From Betaproteobacteria bacterium (GTDB lineage Bacteria; Pseudomonadota; Gammaproteobacteria; Burkholderiales; Casimicrobiaceae): DNA of 64,000 nucleotides. Location of the stretch: NCBI GenBank assembly GCA_016716425.1, contig JADJWJ010000010.1, positions 62,001-126,000 of the forward strand, read 5' to 3'. Each line of letters begins with the position of its first letter. The stretch's first letter is position 1. The notes under the pieces are model-generated. The model saw only the letters and a list, made by a program, of their open reading frames with translations. It did not search any database and was not told the origin of the DNA. The position numbers and the translations under genes are program-made. Below, piece after piece: positions 44,425 through 52,724 of this stretch.

Positions 44425-45570
44425 ATGAACACGCTCCCCTACCTGCCGTTCGCGCGGCCCACGCTCGACGAGGCGACCGTCGAGGACGTCGCGGACGTCC
44501 TTCGCTCCGGCTGGATCACGAGCGGCCCGAAGGTGGCCGCCTTCGAGGCGGCGCTATCCGCCAGCGTGGGCGGCCGCCCCGTGCGCGCCGTGTCGTCGGC
44601 GACCGCCGCGCTGGAGATCGCGCTGCAGCTGGCCGGCATCGGCCCCGGGGACGAGGTGATCACGCCGGCGATGACCTTCTTCGCGGCGCCCAGCATGATC
44701 GTGCGCGCGGGCGCCACGCCGGTGTTCGTCGACGTCGAGCCCGGCACGCGCAACCTCGACCTCGCCGCGGCGGAGGCCCGCATCGGCCCGCGGACGAAGG
44801 CGATCATGCCCACGCACTTCGCCGGCCTGCCCTGCGACATGGACGCGCTGCACGCGCTCGCTCAGCGGCACGGACTGCGCGTGATCGAGGACGCGGCGCT
44901 GGCGATCGGCTCGTCGTGGCGCGGCAAGCCGATCGGCAGCTTCGGCGACCTCTGCGTATTCAGCTTCCATCCCAACAAGAACGTCACGGCAATCGAAGGT
45001 GGCGCGCTGGTCGTCAACGACGCGCGGGAGGCGCGCACGGTCGAAACGCTGCGCTTCCACGGGATCACCCGCCTGCCCGACGGCACGCGCGACGTGGCGG
45101 TGGCCGGCGGCAAGTTCAACCTGTCCGACGTGAATGCGGCGGTCGGCCTGCGCCAGCTCGCGCGCCTGCCCGAGTTCAACGCGCGCCGCCGCGCGCTCGT
45201 CGCCCGCTACTTCGCGCGACTGCGCACCGACCCGCCGTGCGAGCTGCCGCACCCGGGGTACCCGGGCGACGAGTCCGGGCACAGCTGGAACATGTTCGCG
45301 CCGCTGCTGCCGCTGCCGGACCTCGCGCTGTCGCGGAAGGCGTTCCGCGACGCGCTGGAGGCGCACGGCATCGGCACCGGCGTCTCGTACGAGGCGGCGC
45401 ACCTCGCGACGGCATACCGCCGCTTCGGCTATCATCGCGGCCTGCTTCCCCACACCGAGCGGATCGCCGAGTCGACCGTGACGCTGCCGCTGTATCCGAC
45501 GATGACCGACGCCGACGTCGAGCGCGTGTGCGCCGCGTGCGCCGAGGTGCTCGCCGCGCACCGGCGCTGA
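44425..45570 (+). CDS. arnB: DegT/DnrJ/EryC1-family aminotransferase, ArnB-like
   Basis: PLP enzyme (381 residues) that would convert UDP-4-keto-arabinose to UDP-4-amino-4-deoxy-L-arabinose. The N-terminal RSGWITSGPKVAAFEAALSA, the substrate/PLP segment SSATAALEIALQLAGIGPGD (about residues 53-72) and the Schiff-base lysine region VFSFHPNKNVTAIEGGALVV (about 178-197) are typical of ArnB. The ATG at 44425 follows the repeat cluster by a few bases and gives the normal length. Operon context (ArnT, ArnC, ArnA halves, ArnD) supports ArnB over other sugar aminotransferases. Confidence 0.92.
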   Translation: MNTLPYLPFARPTLDEATVEDVADVLRSGWITSGPKVAAFEAALSASVGGRPVRAVSSATAALEIALQLAGIGPGDEVITPAMTFFAAPSMIVRAGATPVFVDVEPGTRNLDLAAAEARIGPRTKAIMPTHFAGLPCDMDALHALAQRHGLRVIEDAALAIGSSWRGKPIGSFGDLCVFSFHPNKNVTAIEGGALVVNDAREARTVETLRFHGITRLPDGTRDVAVAGGKFNLSDVNAAVGLRQLARLPEFNARRRALVARYFARLRTDPPCELPHPGYPGDESGHSWNMFAPLLPLPDLALSRKAFRDALEAHGIGTGVSYEAAHLATAYRRFGYHRGLLPHTERIAESTVTLPLYPTMTDADVERVCAACAEVLAAHRR

Positions 45571-45581
45571 TCCGCGACGCG

Positions 45582-46568
45582 ATGGCCGCACCCGCGCTCT
45601 CCGTCGTCGTCCCCGTCTACAACGAGGAGGCCGGCCTGCCGGCGCTGTTCGCGCGGCTGTACCCGGCGCTCGACGCGCTCGGCGTTCGCTACGAGGTCAT
45701 CTTCGTCAACGACGGCAGCCGCGACCGGTCGGCGGCCATCCTGAAGGACCAGTTCCTCGCGCGACCGGACGTGACGCGCGTCGTGCTGTTCAATGCCAAC
45801 TACGGCCAGCACATGGCGATCATCGCCGGCTTCGAGCGCGTGCGCGGGCAGCGCATCGTCACCCTCGACGCGGACCTGCAGAATCCGCCGGAGGAGATCG
45901 GACGGCTGCTGGCCGCGATGGACGAGGGTCACGACTACGTCGGCGGCGTGCGGCGAACCCGCGAAGACGCGTGGTGGCGCCGCTTCGCGTCGCGCGCGAT
46001 GAACCGCCTGCGCGAGCGCATCACCCGGATCCGCATGACCGACCAGGGCTGCATGCTGCGCGCGTACAGCCGCGACATCGTCGACGCGGTGGCGGCGAGC
46101 CGCGAGGTCAGCACGTACATCCCGGCGCTCGCGTACACGTTCGCGCACAGTCCGGTCGAGATCGACGTCGCCCACGAGGAGCGCGCCGCCGGCGAGTCGA
46201 AGTACTCGCTGTACCGGCTGGTACGCCTCAACTTCGACCTCGTCACCGGCTTCTCGCTGGTGCCGCTGCAACTGTTTTCGCTCGTCGGCATGTTTGTCGC
46301 GGTGATGAGCGTGATCCTGTACGCAATCGTCGTCGTCCAGCGGATCGTGGTCGGCGACTACATCGGCGGCCTCACGGCGCTGTGGGACCGTGACATCCTG
46401 CAGTTCTTCCTGATCGGCGTCGTGCTGTTCGGGTTGGGGCTCGTCGGCGAGTACGTGGGCCGCATCTACCAGCAGGTGCGCGAGCGGCCGCGGTACACGG
46501 TCCGGGCCGTGCTGGAGCGCGACGACGTTCCACGAAGAGACGCACAGACGCAGAGCGATGTCCTCTAG
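45582..46568 (+). CDS. arnC: Undecaprenyl-phosphate 4-deoxy-4-formamido-L-arabinose transferase-like glycosyltransferase (ArnC)
   Basis: Family 2 glycosyltransferase (328 residues) that loads formamido-arabinose onto undecaprenyl phosphate at the inner membrane. It has LSVVVPVYNEEAGLPALFAR (about residues 6-25), the metal-binding TLDADLQNPPEEI (about 93-105), and two C-terminal transmembrane helices (about 226-250 and 268-290) as in ArnC/DPM-like enzymes. The last 15 residues (DDVPRRDAQTQSDVL) are encoded by the left arm of a family A repeat, so the C-terminus was probably altered by the element. It follows arnB by 11 bases. Confidence 0.92.
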   Translation: MAAPALSVVVPVYNEEAGLPALFARLYPALDALGVRYEVIFVNDGSRDRSAAILKDQFLARPDVTRVVLFNANYGQHMAIIAGFERVRGQRIVTLDADLQNPPEEIGRLLAAMDEGHDYVGGVRRTREDAWWRRFASRAMNRLRERITRIRMTDQGCMLRAYSRDIVDAVAASREVSTYIPALAYTFAHSPVEIDVAHEERAAGESKYSLYRLVRLNFDLVTGFSLVPLQLFSLVGMFVAVMSVILYAIVVVQRIVVGDYIGGLTALWDRDILQFFLIGVVLFGLGLVGEYVGRIYQQVRERPRYTVRAVLERDDVPRRDAQTQSDVL

Positions 46569-46606
46569 CGGATCCGGGTTTCTCTGTGCCTCTGCGTCTC
46601 CTGTGC
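46528..46606. repeat. Family A repeat overlapping the end of arnC and reaching the arnA start
   Basis: The left arm GTTCCACGAAGAGACGCACA (46528-46547), continuing GACGCAGAG, lies inside the arnC coding end. The right arm TTTCTCTGTGCCTCTGCGTC TCCTGTGC (46579-46606) lies just before the formyltransferase gene. It provides the arnC stop codon region. Confidence 0.8.
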
Positions 46607-46618
46607 GCCGGCGCTGAC

Positions 46619-47548
46619 GTGACCTCCGCCGTCGTCTTCGCCTACCACAACGTCGGTGTGCGCTGCCTCAAGGTGCTGCTCGCACACGGCGTCGACGTCC
46701 GGCTGGTCGTCACGCACGAGGACCGCCCGACCGAGACGATCTGGTTCGACCGCGTCGCGGACGTCGCCCGCGACTTCGACCTGCCGTGCATCGTGCCCGC
46801 CGACGTGAACGCGGACGGCATGGTCGGGCGCATCCGCGCGTTGGCGCCCGACTTCCTGTTCAGCTTCTACTTTCGCCAGATGCTGGCGGCGCCGCTGCTT
46901 GCCGTGGCGCCGCGCGGCGCGCTCAACATGCACGGCTCGCTCCTGCCGAAGTACCGCGGCCGGGTTCCGGTCAACTGGGCGGTGCTGCACGGCGAGCGCG
47001 AGACCGGTGCCACGCTGCACTACATGGCCGCGAAGCCGGACGCCGGCGACATGGTCGCGCAGACCGCGGTGCCGATCCTTCCCGACGACACCGCACGCGA
47101 GGTGCTCGACAAGGTGACCGTCGCCGCCGAGCTCACGCTCGACCGCGCGCTGCCGGCGCTCATGGCCGGCACCGCGCCCCGCGTCCCGCTGGACCTCGCG
47201 GTCGGCTCGTACTTCGGCGGGCGCACACCCGAGGACGGTCGCATCGACTGGTCGCGTCCCGCGGCGCAGATCCACAACCTCGTGCGTGCGGTCGCGCCGC
47301 CGTATCCGGGTGCGACGACGTCGGTGGCCGGCCGGCCCGCCCGCGTGCTGCGCACGCGCGTGCTGGAGCCTTCGGGCGAGCCGCGCCCGCCGCGCCTGCT
47401 GCTGGCCGATGGGCGTTGCGTCGTCGAATGCGGCGGCGGCGGCCGTCTGCTCGTGCTCGCGCTCGAGGTCGACGGTGCCGCCGTCACCGCGGACGAGGCC
47501 GCGCGCCGCTGCGGCAGCGCCACGCCGGCGCTCGGCGGTGCGCCATGA
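46619..47548 (+). CDS. UDP-4-amino-4-deoxy-L-arabinose formyltransferase (ArnA N-terminal function, stand-alone)
   Basis: Formyltransferase of 309 residues equal to the N-terminal half of enterobacterial ArnA; it uses 10-formyl-tetrahydrofolate to formylate UDP-aminoarabinose. It opens TSAVVFAYHNVGVRCLKVLL and has the catalytic NMHGSLLPKYRGRVPVNW (about residues 103-120), DAGDMVAQ, and the C-terminal RIDWSRPAAQIHNLVRAVAP PYPGA. The GTG at 46619 gives the family N-terminus; a GTG at 46586 lies within the upstream repeat. It ends with an ATGA overlap to the next gene. The decarboxylase half is a separate gene 740 bases downstream. Confidence 0.92.
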   Translation: MTSAVVFAYHNVGVRCLKVLLAHGVDVRLVVTHEDRPTETIWFDRVADVARDFDLPCIVPADVNADGMVGRIRALAPDFLFSFYFRQMLAAPLLAVAPRGALNMHGSLLPKYRGRVPVNWAVLHGERETGATLHYMAAKPDAGDMVAQTAVPILPDDTAREVLDKVTVAAELTLDRALPALMAGTAPRVPLDLAVGSYFGGRTPEDGRIDWSRPAAQIHNLVRAVAPPYPGATTSVAGRPARVLRTRVLEPSGEPRPPRLLLADGRCVVECGGGGRLLVLALEVDGAAVTADEAARRCGSATPALGGAP

Positions 47549-48210
47549 GCGACGACCGTTCCGCGGACGCGAACGCGCCGGGCATCTTCAGCAAGGGCCG
47601 CCTCGAGGCCCTCACCGACGGCATCATGGCCGTCGCAATGACGATCCTCGTGCTCGACCTCAAGTTCGACGCGACCGAGTCGATCACCACCGACACCCAC
47701 CTGCTCGACCATCTCGCCGACCTCGAGCGCACGTTCACCGTGTACCTCGTGAGCTTCGTCGTGCTCGGCATGTGCTGGATCGGGCACCACGCGCAGTTCC
47801 ACTTCGTCCGCCGCACCGACCGCGGCCTCATCTGGATCAATCTTGCGTTCATGCTGCTGGTGACGGTGGTCCCGTTCACGACGAGCCTCATGATCGACTA
47901 CGAGGACCTGCGCCTGCCCTGCGTGCTGTTCGGCGCCGTTCAACTGCTGCTTGCGCTGACGCTGCTCGCCAACCTGCGCTACGTCGCGCGGCGGCCGGCG
48001 CTGCACGACGATGCGCTGACGCGCGAGGTCGTCGCGTCGATGCAACGCCGGCTGCTGGTGCTGGCGGCGGTTCCCGCCGTGTCGATGGCGGTCGCGCTGG
48101 TCAACACGCGGGTCGCGCTCTACCTGTACGCGCTCGTAATCGTCGTGCAGTTCCTGCAGAAGCCGCTCGCCAGCGCGCTGCGCGGGCCGGCCGGCGGCGA
48201 ACCGCGTTGA
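47545..48210 (+). CDS. TMEM175-family (DUF1211) membrane protein
   Basis: A 221-residue protein with about six transmembrane helices. The first helix carries the family hallmark region RLEALTDGIMAVAMTILVLD (about residues 20-39), corresponding to the FSDG-type filter motif of bacterial TMEM175 potassium channels with Leu-Thr in place of Phe-Ser. Later helices include LIWINLAFMLLVTVVPFTTS. The ATG overlaps the formyltransferase stop (ATGA). A channel is not part of any known arn pathway; co-translation suggests a link to envelope stress or membrane potential, as inference. Confidence 0.82.
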   Translation: MSDDRSADANAPGIFSKGRLEALTDGIMAVAMTILVLDLKFDATESITTDTHLLDHLADLERTFTVYLVSFVVLGMCWIGHHAQFHFVRRTDRGLIWINLAFMLLVTVVPFTTSLMIDYEDLRLPCVLFGAVQLLLALTLLANLRYVARRPALHDDALTREVVASMQRRLLVLAAVPAVSMAVALVNTRVALYLYALVIVVQFLQKPLASALRGPAGGEPR

Positions 48211-48251
48211 GCACGGCGGCGCCGGCACCCGGGCCACGCCGGGAGCGCACG

Positions 48252-48257
48252 GTAGAA
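48252..48257 (+). promoter_or_regulatory. Candidate internal -10 box before the decarboxylase gene
   Basis: TAGAAT in GGTAGAATGACGGG, about 30 bases before the chosen ATG at 48287, repeats the context of the box before arnT. It argues for the later ATG over the one at 48257, which would overlap the box. Confidence 0.4.
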
Positions 48258-48286
48258 TGACGGGCACTCCCGCCGCAGGCCACCCC

Positions 48287-49330
48287 ATGAAACGCGTCCT
48301 CATCCTCGGCGTCAACGGCTTCATCGGCCACCACCTGTCCCAGGCCATCGTCCGGTCGACCGATTGGGAGACCTACGGAATGGACATGCAGGCGGACCGG
48401 ATCGGCGACCTCATGTCCGAGCCCCGCTTTCACTTCTTCGAGGGCGACATCACGATCAACCGCGAGTGGATCGAGTACCACGTCAAGAAGTGCGACGTCG
48501 TGCTGCCGCTCGTCGCCATCGCCACGCCGGCGACCTACGTGCGCGAGCCGCTGCGCGTGTTCGAGCTGGACTTCGAGGCCAACCTGCCGATCGTCCGCGC
48601 GTGCGTCCGCTACCGCAAGCGGATCGTGTTCCCGTCGACGTCCGAGGTCTACGGCATGTCGCGCGACGCCGAGTTCGACCCGGAGGCGTCGGAACTCGTG
48701 CTCGGCCCGATCAACAAGCCGCGCTGGATCTACGCGTGCGCGAAGCAGCTGATGGACCGCGTGATTCACGCCTACGGCATGCAGGAGGGGCTCGACTACA
48801 CGCTGTTCCGCCCGTTCAACTGGATCGGCGCCGGGCTCGACTCCATCAACACGCCCAAGGAGGGCAGCTCCCGCGTCATCACCCAGTTCCTCGGGCACAT
48901 CGTCCGCGGCGAGGCGATCAAGCTGGTCGACGGCGGCACGCAGAAGCGCGCATTCACGCACGTCGACGACGGCATCGCGGCGCTGCTGAAGATCATCGCG
49001 AACCGCGACGGAGTCGCCACCGGCAAGATCTACAACATCGGCAATCCGGACAACAACTGGTCGGTGCGCGAGCTGGCCGAGAGGATGCTGGCGCTGGCCG
49101 CGCGCTACCCCGAGTACGCGGCGAACGCCGCGAAGGTCAAGCTGGTGGAAACGACGGCGGACGCGTACTACGGCCGTGGCTACCAGGACGTGCAGAACCG
49201 CGTGCCGAAGATCGCGAACACGTGCGCCGACCTCGACTGGAAGCCGGTCGTCGGCATGGACGAGGCGCTGGTGCGGATCTTCGACGCCTACCGCGGGCAG
49301 GTGGCCGAGGCGCGGCGGCTGGTGGAATAG
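48287..49330 (+). CDS. UDP-glucuronate 4-oxidase/decarboxylase (ArnA C-terminal function, stand-alone)
   Basis: Short-chain dehydrogenase (347 residues) equal to the C-terminal half of ArnA; it oxidises and decarboxylates UDP-glucuronate to UDP-4-keto-arabinose. The N-terminal MKRVLILGVNGFIGHHLSQA contains the GxxGxxG NAD motif. STSEVYGMSRDAEFDPE (about 115-131), the catalytic Tyr-Lys pair in WIYACAKQLMDRVIHAYG (about 145-162), and the substrate region PRWIYACAKQ are ArnA-like, as are FRPFNWIGAGLDSINTPKEG SSRV. An upstream ATG at 48257 would add ten residues. It is separated from arnD by a family A repeat. Confidence 0.92.
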   Translation: MKRVLILGVNGFIGHHLSQAIVRSTDWETYGMDMQADRIGDLMSEPRFHFFEGDITINREWIEYHVKKCDVVLPLVAIATPATYVREPLRVFELDFEANLPIVRACVRYRKRIVFPSTSEVYGMSRDAEFDPEASELVLGPINKPRWIYACAKQLMDRVIHAYGMQEGLDYTLFRPFNWIGAGLDSINTPKEGSSRVITQFLGHIVRGEAIKLVDGGTQKRAFTHVDDGIAALLKIIANRDGVATGKIYNIGNPDNNWSVRELAERMLALAARYPEYAANAAKVKLVETTADAYYGRGYQDVQNRVPKIANTCADLDWKPVVGMDEALVRIFDAYRGQVAEARRLVE

Positions 49331-49343
49331 CGCAAAGCCGCTC

Positions 49344-49416
49344 TTACAAAGAGACGCAGAGACGCATAGAGATTCAATGACAGCCTTCCTCGGCGTCTCT
49401 GCGTCTCTTTGTGAAG
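49344..49416. repeat. Family A palindromic repeat between the decarboxylase gene and arnD
   Basis: The left arm TTACAAAGAGACGCAGAGAC (49344-49363), continuing GCATAGAG, and the right arm CTCGGCGTCTCTGCGTCTCT TTGTGAA (49390-49416) are nearly perfect complements with a loop of about 18 bases. This is the clearest copy of the family and can be used as its reference. Confidence 0.88.
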
Positions 49417-49429
49417 TTCATCTTCCGTC

Positions 49430-50362
49430 ATGCGCCTCGCGCTGAAGATCGACGTCGACACGCTGCGCGGCACCCGCGAGGGGGTGCCGACGCTCGTCGA
49501 GCTCCTGCGCAAGCACGGCGTGACCGCGACGTTTCTCTTCTCGCTCGGCCCCGATCACACCGGGCGCGCGATCAAGCGCGTGTTTCGTCCGGGCTTCCTC
49601 GGCAAGGTGCGCCGCACGTCGGTACTCCGCCACTACGGCGTGAAGACGCTGCTCTACGGAACCCTGCTCCCCGGACCCGACATCGGACGGCGCGCGGCCG
49701 ACGTCATGCGCGGCGTCCGCGACGCCGGCCACGAAACCGGCGTCCATTGCTGGGACCACATCCGCTGGCAGGACGGCGTGGCCGGCGCCGACGAAGCCTG
49801 GACGTACGCCGAAATGCGCCGCGCGTGCGAGCGCTATGCGGAAATCTTCCGGGAGCCGCCGCGCACCCATGGCGCCGCCGGCTGGCAGATGAACGTCCAT
49901 GCGCTGCGGATGACGCAGCGACTCGGCTTCGACTATTGCTCGGACGGGCGCGGCACGCATCCGCACCTGCCCATCTGGAACGCGGAGCCGATCCGCTGCC
50001 CGCAATTCCCGACGACGCTGCCCACGCTCGACGAGCTCGTCGGGATCGATGGCGTCACCGAGGAAAACGTCGCCGCGCACCTGCTCGAACGCACGCAGGA
50101 GCCCGTGCCCGCGGGGCACGTGTTCACGCTGCACGCCGAGCTCGAGGGCATGCGCCTCGTGCCGGCGTTCGAGCAGCTGCTCGTGGGCTGGAAGGCGCAG
50201 GGCTGGACGCTGTGCCCGGTGCGCGCGTTGTACGAAGCGGTCGAGCCGATGGCGCTGCCCCGCTGCGTCACCGGGCCGGGCACGGTGCCCGGCCGCACCG
50301 GCACGCTGCTCGTCCAGGGGCCGGAGTTCCTGGGCGAAGTCGACCTCGCCCGCGCGGCTTGA
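49430..50362 (+). CDS. arnD: 4-deoxy-4-formamido-L-arabinose-phosphoundecaprenol deformylase-like protein (ArnD)
   Basis: Polysaccharide-deacetylase family enzyme (310 residues) that removes the formyl group from the lipid-linked sugar in the periplasm or at the membrane. It has MRLALKIDVDTLRGTREGVP with the catalytic Asp9-Val-Asp11-like motif, AGHETGVHCWDHIRWQDG with the metal-binding histidines (about residues 100-117), and the specific block RTHGAAGWQMNVHALRMTQR LGFDYCSDGRG (about 145-175). Last gene of the arn cluster, 14 bases after the family A repeat. Confidence 0.92.
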   Translation: MRLALKIDVDTLRGTREGVPTLVELLRKHGVTATFLFSLGPDHTGRAIKRVFRPGFLGKVRRTSVLRHYGVKTLLYGTLLPGPDIGRRAADVMRGVRDAGHETGVHCWDHIRWQDGVAGADEAWTYAEMRRACERYAEIFREPPRTHGAAGWQMNVHALRMTQRLGFDYCSDGRGTHPHLPIWNAEPIRCPQFPTTLPTLDELVGIDGVTEENVAAHLLERTQEPVPAGHVFTLHAELEGMRLVPAFEQLLVGWKAQGWTLCPVRALYEAVEPMALPRCVTGPGTVPGRTGTLLVQGPEFLGEVDLARAA

Positions 50363-50390
50363 GTCGGGCATCCGGCGCGACTGCCGGAAG

Positions 50391-50491
50391 GCACGCAGGG
50401 ACAGCGAGAGCACGGAGTGTCACCGCGGGGACGGAGGCGGTCCGCCCGCCACCCGGCCCGCCTCCGTGATCCCGGTGCACTGCGTGGTTCA
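50391..50491. repeat. Family B palindromic repeat between arnD and bcp
   Basis: The left arm GCACGCAGGGACAGCGAGAG CACGGAGTG (50391-50419) and the right arm CCCGGTGCACTGCGTGGTTC A (50471-50491) are inverted. An inner pair GACGGAGGCGG / CCGCCTCCGTG (50430-50440 / 50457-50467) strengthens the hairpin. It shares CCCGGTGCACT with the copy upstream of nuoD. Confidence 0.7.
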
Positions 50492-50525
50492 GGAAGTTGA
50501 CAACACCGACAACCGAGGAGGAGCC

Positions 50526-50978
50526 ATGCCCGGCAAGAAGGTCCCCGATTTCGCCGCCCCGTCCACCGGCGGGACGTTCCGGCTGTCCGACCACAAGGGC
50601 GCGATCGTCGTCCTGTACTTCTACCCGAAGGACAACACGCCCGGCTGCACGACCGAGGGCGCGCAGTTCCGCGACGCGTGGAAGGCCTTTCGCAAGGCGG
50701 GCGCAGTCGTCGCCGGCGTCTCGCGCGACTCGGTGAAGTCGCACGAGAACTTCAAGGCAAAGATGGCGTTCCCGTTCGAGCTGGTCTCGGATGCCGACGA
50801 GAAGGTCTGCGACCTGTTCGGCGTGATCAGGATGAAGAACATGTACGGCCGGCAGGTCCGCGGGATCGAGCGCAGCACGTTCGTCATCGACGGCGCCGGC
50901 AGGCTCGTGCGCGAGTGGCGCGGCGTCAAGGTTCCGGGTCACGTCGACGAGGTGCTCGCGTTCGTCGCGTCGCTGTAA
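50526..50978 (+). CDS. bcp: Thiol peroxidase of the Bcp/PrxQ family
   Basis: Cytoplasmic peroxiredoxin (150 residues) reducing hydroperoxides. The motif VVLYFYPKDNTPGCTTEGAQ holds the peroxidatic Cys41 with the conserved Pro-x3-Thr-x2-Cys neighbourhood. The resolving cysteine usually five residues later is Ala46, so resolution would involve Cys94 or an external thiol. ERSTFVIDGAGRLVREWRGV is family-typical. A GAGGAG site lies six bases before the ATG. Confidence 0.93.
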   Translation: MPGKKVPDFAAPSTGGTFRLSDHKGAIVVLYFYPKDNTPGCTTEGAQFRDAWKAFRKAGAVVAGVSRDSVKSHENFKAKMAFPFELVSDADEKVCDLFGVIRMKNMYGRQVRGIERSTFVIDGAGRLVREWRGVKVPGHVDEVLAFVASL

Positions 50979-51135
50979 GCCACAGCCAAGGTCGCGGGCA
51001 CCCGGCTGTCCACTTTCCACCACAATACCTCCGGCCCGTTCGAGGTTCCGACCACAACCCCTTGTGCCTGCGGCGAAAAAGGGTACCATCGTTCCAAGGC
51101 CGCGACCGGCGGCCGCACTACCCGCCAGGAGGCCC

Positions 51136-52614
51136 ATGGTCGAACGCAAGCTGCGCCCCGCCCCATCCACGCTGCACCTCCTCCCCTCCCGCAAGCCGGC
51201 CAAGACCGGCTCGGCGTCCGCGACGAAGCTCTTCGTCCTCGACACCAACGTCCTGATGCACGACCCGACGAGCCTGTTCCGGTTCGAGGAGCACGACATC
51301 TACCTGCCGATCTTCACGCTGGAGGAACTGGACGGCCACAAGAAGGGCATGACGGAGGTGGCGCGCAACGCGCGGCAGGCGAGCCGGTTCTTAGACGACC
51401 TGGTGACGGCGCAGGGCGAAACGCACGAGGCGATCGCCAAGGGTATTCCGCTGGAGGTCAAGTCCAACGGCGCCGCCACGGGCCGGCTGTTCCTGCAGAC
51501 CGAGAACATCGCGGCGACGCTGCCGCCGTCGCTCGCGGGCGGCAAGGCGGACAACCAGATCCTCGCCGTCGTCATGCACCTCGCGCAGCACCACCCGAAG
51601 CGCAACGTGATCCTGGTGTCGAAGGACATCAACATGCGGATCAAGGCGCGCGCGCTGGGGATGGCCGCCGAGGACTACTTCAACGACAAGGTGCTCGAGG
51701 ACACCGAGCTCCTGTTCTCGGGCACGCGCGAGCTGCCGGCGGACTTCTGGGACAAGCACGGCAAGGGCATGGAGTCGTGGCAGCAGGGTGGCCACACGTA
51801 CTACCGGCTGACCGGCCCGGTGATCCCGTCGCTGCTGCAGAACGAGTTCGTGTTCCAGGAGAAGCAGGACGAGGCGCCGTTCCACGCGATCGTCAAGGAG
51901 ATCCACGGCAAGACGGCGCTGCTGTCGACGCTCAAGGACTACACGCACCAGAAGAACAACGTCTGGGGCATCACCGCGCGCAACCGCGAGCAGAACTTCG
52001 CGCTCAACCTGCTGATGAACCCGGAGATCGACTTCGTCACGCTGCTCGGGCAGGCGGGCACCGGCAAGACGCTGCTCACGCTTGCCGCCGGACTGATGCT
52101 GACGCTCGAGTTCAAGGTCTACACCGAAATCATCATGACGCGCGTGACCGTCCCGGTCGGCGAGGACATCGGCTTCCTGCCCGGCACCGAGGAGGAGAAG
52201 ATGAACCCGTGGATGGGCGCGCTCGAGGACAACCTCGACGTGCTCAACAAGACCGACGACGAGGCCGGCGAGTGGGGCCGCGCGGCGACGCGCGACCTCA
52301 TCCGGTCGCGGATCAAGGTGAAGAGCCTGAACTTCATGCGCGGGCGCACGTTCATCAACAAGTTCCTGGTCATCGACGAGGCGCAGAACCTGACGCCGAA
52401 ACAGATGAAGACGCTGATCACCCGCGCCGGCCCGGGCACCAAGGTCGTGTGCCTCGGCAACATCGCGCAGATCGACACGCCCTACCTCACCGAGGGCAGC
52501 TCCGGCCTCACGTATGTCGTCGACCGCTTCAAGGGCTGGTCGCATTCCGGGCATGTCACGCTGCAACGCGGTGAGCGCTCGCGGCTGGCCGACCACGCCG
52601 CCGAAGTACTGTAG
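51136..52614 (+). CDS. PIN-domain PhoH-family ATPase
   Basis: A 492-residue protein with an N-terminal PIN-like nuclease domain (LFVLDTNVLMHDPTSLFRFE at about residues 34-53; acidic residues also in ADNQILAVVMHLA) and a C-terminal PhoH NTPase domain. The PhoH domain has Walker A LLGQAGTGKTLLTLAAGL (about 305-322), TEIIMTRVTVPVGEDIGFLP GTEEEKM, and Walker B FLVIDEAQNLTP. Such PhoH2/YlaK-like proteins are ATP-dependent RNA helicase/ribonucleases. The ATG at 51136 is preceded by AGGAGG only three bases away; an upstream GTG at 51064 is possible and would add a basic extension. Confidence 0.9.
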   Translation: MVERKLRPAPSTLHLLPSRKPAKTGSASATKLFVLDTNVLMHDPTSLFRFEEHDIYLPIFTLEELDGHKKGMTEVARNARQASRFLDDLVTAQGETHEAIAKGIPLEVKSNGAATGRLFLQTENIAATLPPSLAGGKADNQILAVVMHLAQHHPKRNVILVSKDINMRIKARALGMAAEDYFNDKVLEDTELLFSGTRELPADFWDKHGKGMESWQQGGHTYYRLTGPVIPSLLQNEFVFQEKQDEAPFHAIVKEIHGKTALLSTLKDYTHQKNNVWGITARNREQNFALNLLMNPEIDFVTLLGQAGTGKTLLTLAAGLMLTLEFKVYTEIIMTRVTVPVGEDIGFLPGTEEEKMNPWMGALEDNLDVLNKTDDEAGEWGRAATRDLIRSRIKVKSLNFMRGRTFINKFLVIDEAQNLTPKQMKTLITRAGPGTKVVCLGNIAQIDTPYLTEGSSGLTYVVDRFKGWSHSGHVTLQRGERSRLADHAAEVL

Positions 52615-52654
52615 CGCAACCGGTCCGCGCGCGCCGCGGGCCTGCCGCCCGGTC

Positions 52655-52660
52655 TACAAT
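52655..52660 (+). promoter_or_regulatory. Candidate -10 box of the GGDEF gene
   Basis: TACAAT in CCGGTCTACAATGGCC lies about 65 bases before the chosen ATG at 52725. The in-frame ATG at 52659 overlaps this box and would lie upstream of the transcript start. Confidence 0.4.
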
Positions 52661-52724
52661 GGCCGGATCGGAGCGCGGTCGCCGCCGGCCCGCCGCACCG
52701 CGACGCCGTCGGCCCCCCCAACGC

